From the NCBI GenBank assembly GCA_017631215.1, contig JAGBTR010000086.1, positions 1-6,105 on the forward strand: 6,105 nucleotides of DNA, read 5' to 3'. A program made the position numbers and the translations under genes. The DNA comes from Clostridia bacterium. GTDB lineage: Bacteria; Bacillota; Clostridia; Oscillospirales; CAG-272. Each line of letters opens with the position of its first letter. Within the stretch, counting starts at the first letter, position 1. Positions 5,690-6,105 of this stretch are shown here, in pieces. The notes under the pieces are model-generated. The model saw only the letters and a list, made by a program, of their open reading frames with translations. It was not told the DNA's origin and did not search any database.

Positions 5690-6105
5690 AGGTGCCCCTA
5701 TGGGCGGACGCGGCAAGGCAGGCAGCGTTCCCGCCGAGAAAATGGATCGCAAGCGTCGTGTGCGTGTCTTGCGCCGTATGTACAAGTATTTGATGCACCA
5801 CGGTTGGCTCGTCTCGCTTGCCATTGTGATGATGCTGACCTCCAACGTGCTGGCACTGGTCGGTCCGCGACTCTCGGGTCGTGCGATCGATGCCATCTCG
5901 CGCGTGGGCGGTGTGGATTTTGACAGTGTCTTTATCTATACGGCAGGTATGGCGGTCGTCTATATCGTGTCGGCAATCCTTGCCTACCTGACCGCCGTGC
6001 TGATGGTACACATCAGCCAAAAGGTTATCTACGCGATGCGCCGTGAGGTGTTCGATCATCTTTTGACCTTGCCCGTCAACTACGTCGATACCCACGCAAC
6101 GGGTA
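5682..6105 (+). CDS. ABC exporter half-transporter, second subunit (partial, 3' end missing)
   Basis: Only the first 141 residues are present; the frame stays open to the window end. The visible part is a type IV (exporter) membrane domain: a polar, Arg/Lys-rich N-terminal extension of about 40 residues, a first membrane helix around 42-62 ending in the family motif GPRLSGRAIDAI (61-72), a second helix around 83-108, and the cytoplasmic stretch MRREVFDHLLTLPVNYVDTH (119-138), typical of the region leading to the first coupling helix. The long basic N-terminus resembles the second subunit of heterodimeric exporters (the TM288 type). The start is set at TTG 5682, overlapping the upstream stop by 8 bases, because of the GGGAGG site. 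If ATG 5700 is used instead, the protein loses six residues. The ATPase domain lies outside the window, so its catalytic residues cannot be checked here. Confidence 0.93.
   Translation, partial: MNRGAPMGGRGKAGSVPAEKMDRKRRVRVLRRMYKYLMHHGWLVSLAIVMMLTSNVLALVGPRLSGRAIDAISRVGGVDFDSVFIYTAGMAVVYIVSAILAYLTAVLMVHISQKVIYAMRREVFDHLLTLPVNYVDTHATG

Overview
This is a high-GC (about 60% by eye) bacterial chromosomal segment read entirely on the + strand. It most likely comes from a Clostridia-type Firmicute. Three things point there: a large SRP RNA with an Alu-type domain, strong GGAGG ribosome binding sites, and the order SRP RNA - dnaX - ybaB - recR, which is a conserved Firmicutes neighbourhood. I cannot name a genus from the sequence alone.

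Layout: (1) About 21-304 encodes the large signal recognition particle RNA, closed by a 15-bp helix between its two ends and followed by a T-run. (2) 369-1202 encodes a TIM-barrel sugar phosphate isomerase/epimerase of unknown substrate. It is inserted between the SRP RNA and dnaX, where many relatives have nothing. (3) 1219-2859 is dnaX, the clamp loader subunit of DNA polymerase III. (4) 2902-3249 is a YbaB/EbfC nucleoid-associated protein. (5) 3251-3865 is recR, one base after ybaB. The four CDS from 369 to 3865 are tightly spaced and look like one operon, ending at a strong intrinsic terminator (3880-3918).

A second transcription unit starts inside that terminator. A near-consensus sigma-A promoter (TTGACT, 17-bp spacer, TATAAT) has its -35 box in the loop and 3' arm of the hairpin. 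It drives a two-gene ABC exporter operon: a complete half-transporter (3965-5689), then a second half-transporter (from 5682, cut by the window end) that overlaps it by 8 bases. The first subunit carries Asp in place of the catalytic Glu after Walker B and Gln in place of the H-loop His. These are the marks of the degenerate subunit in heterodimeric exporters of the TM287/288 and BmrCD kind, so the two proteins probably form one asymmetric efflux pump.

The window is mostly housekeeping and I see no convincing undescribed system. The points most worth a second look are the promoter nested in the terminator, the degenerate ATPase site, the isomerase inserted in the dnaX cluster, and the TTG start of the second transporter gene.
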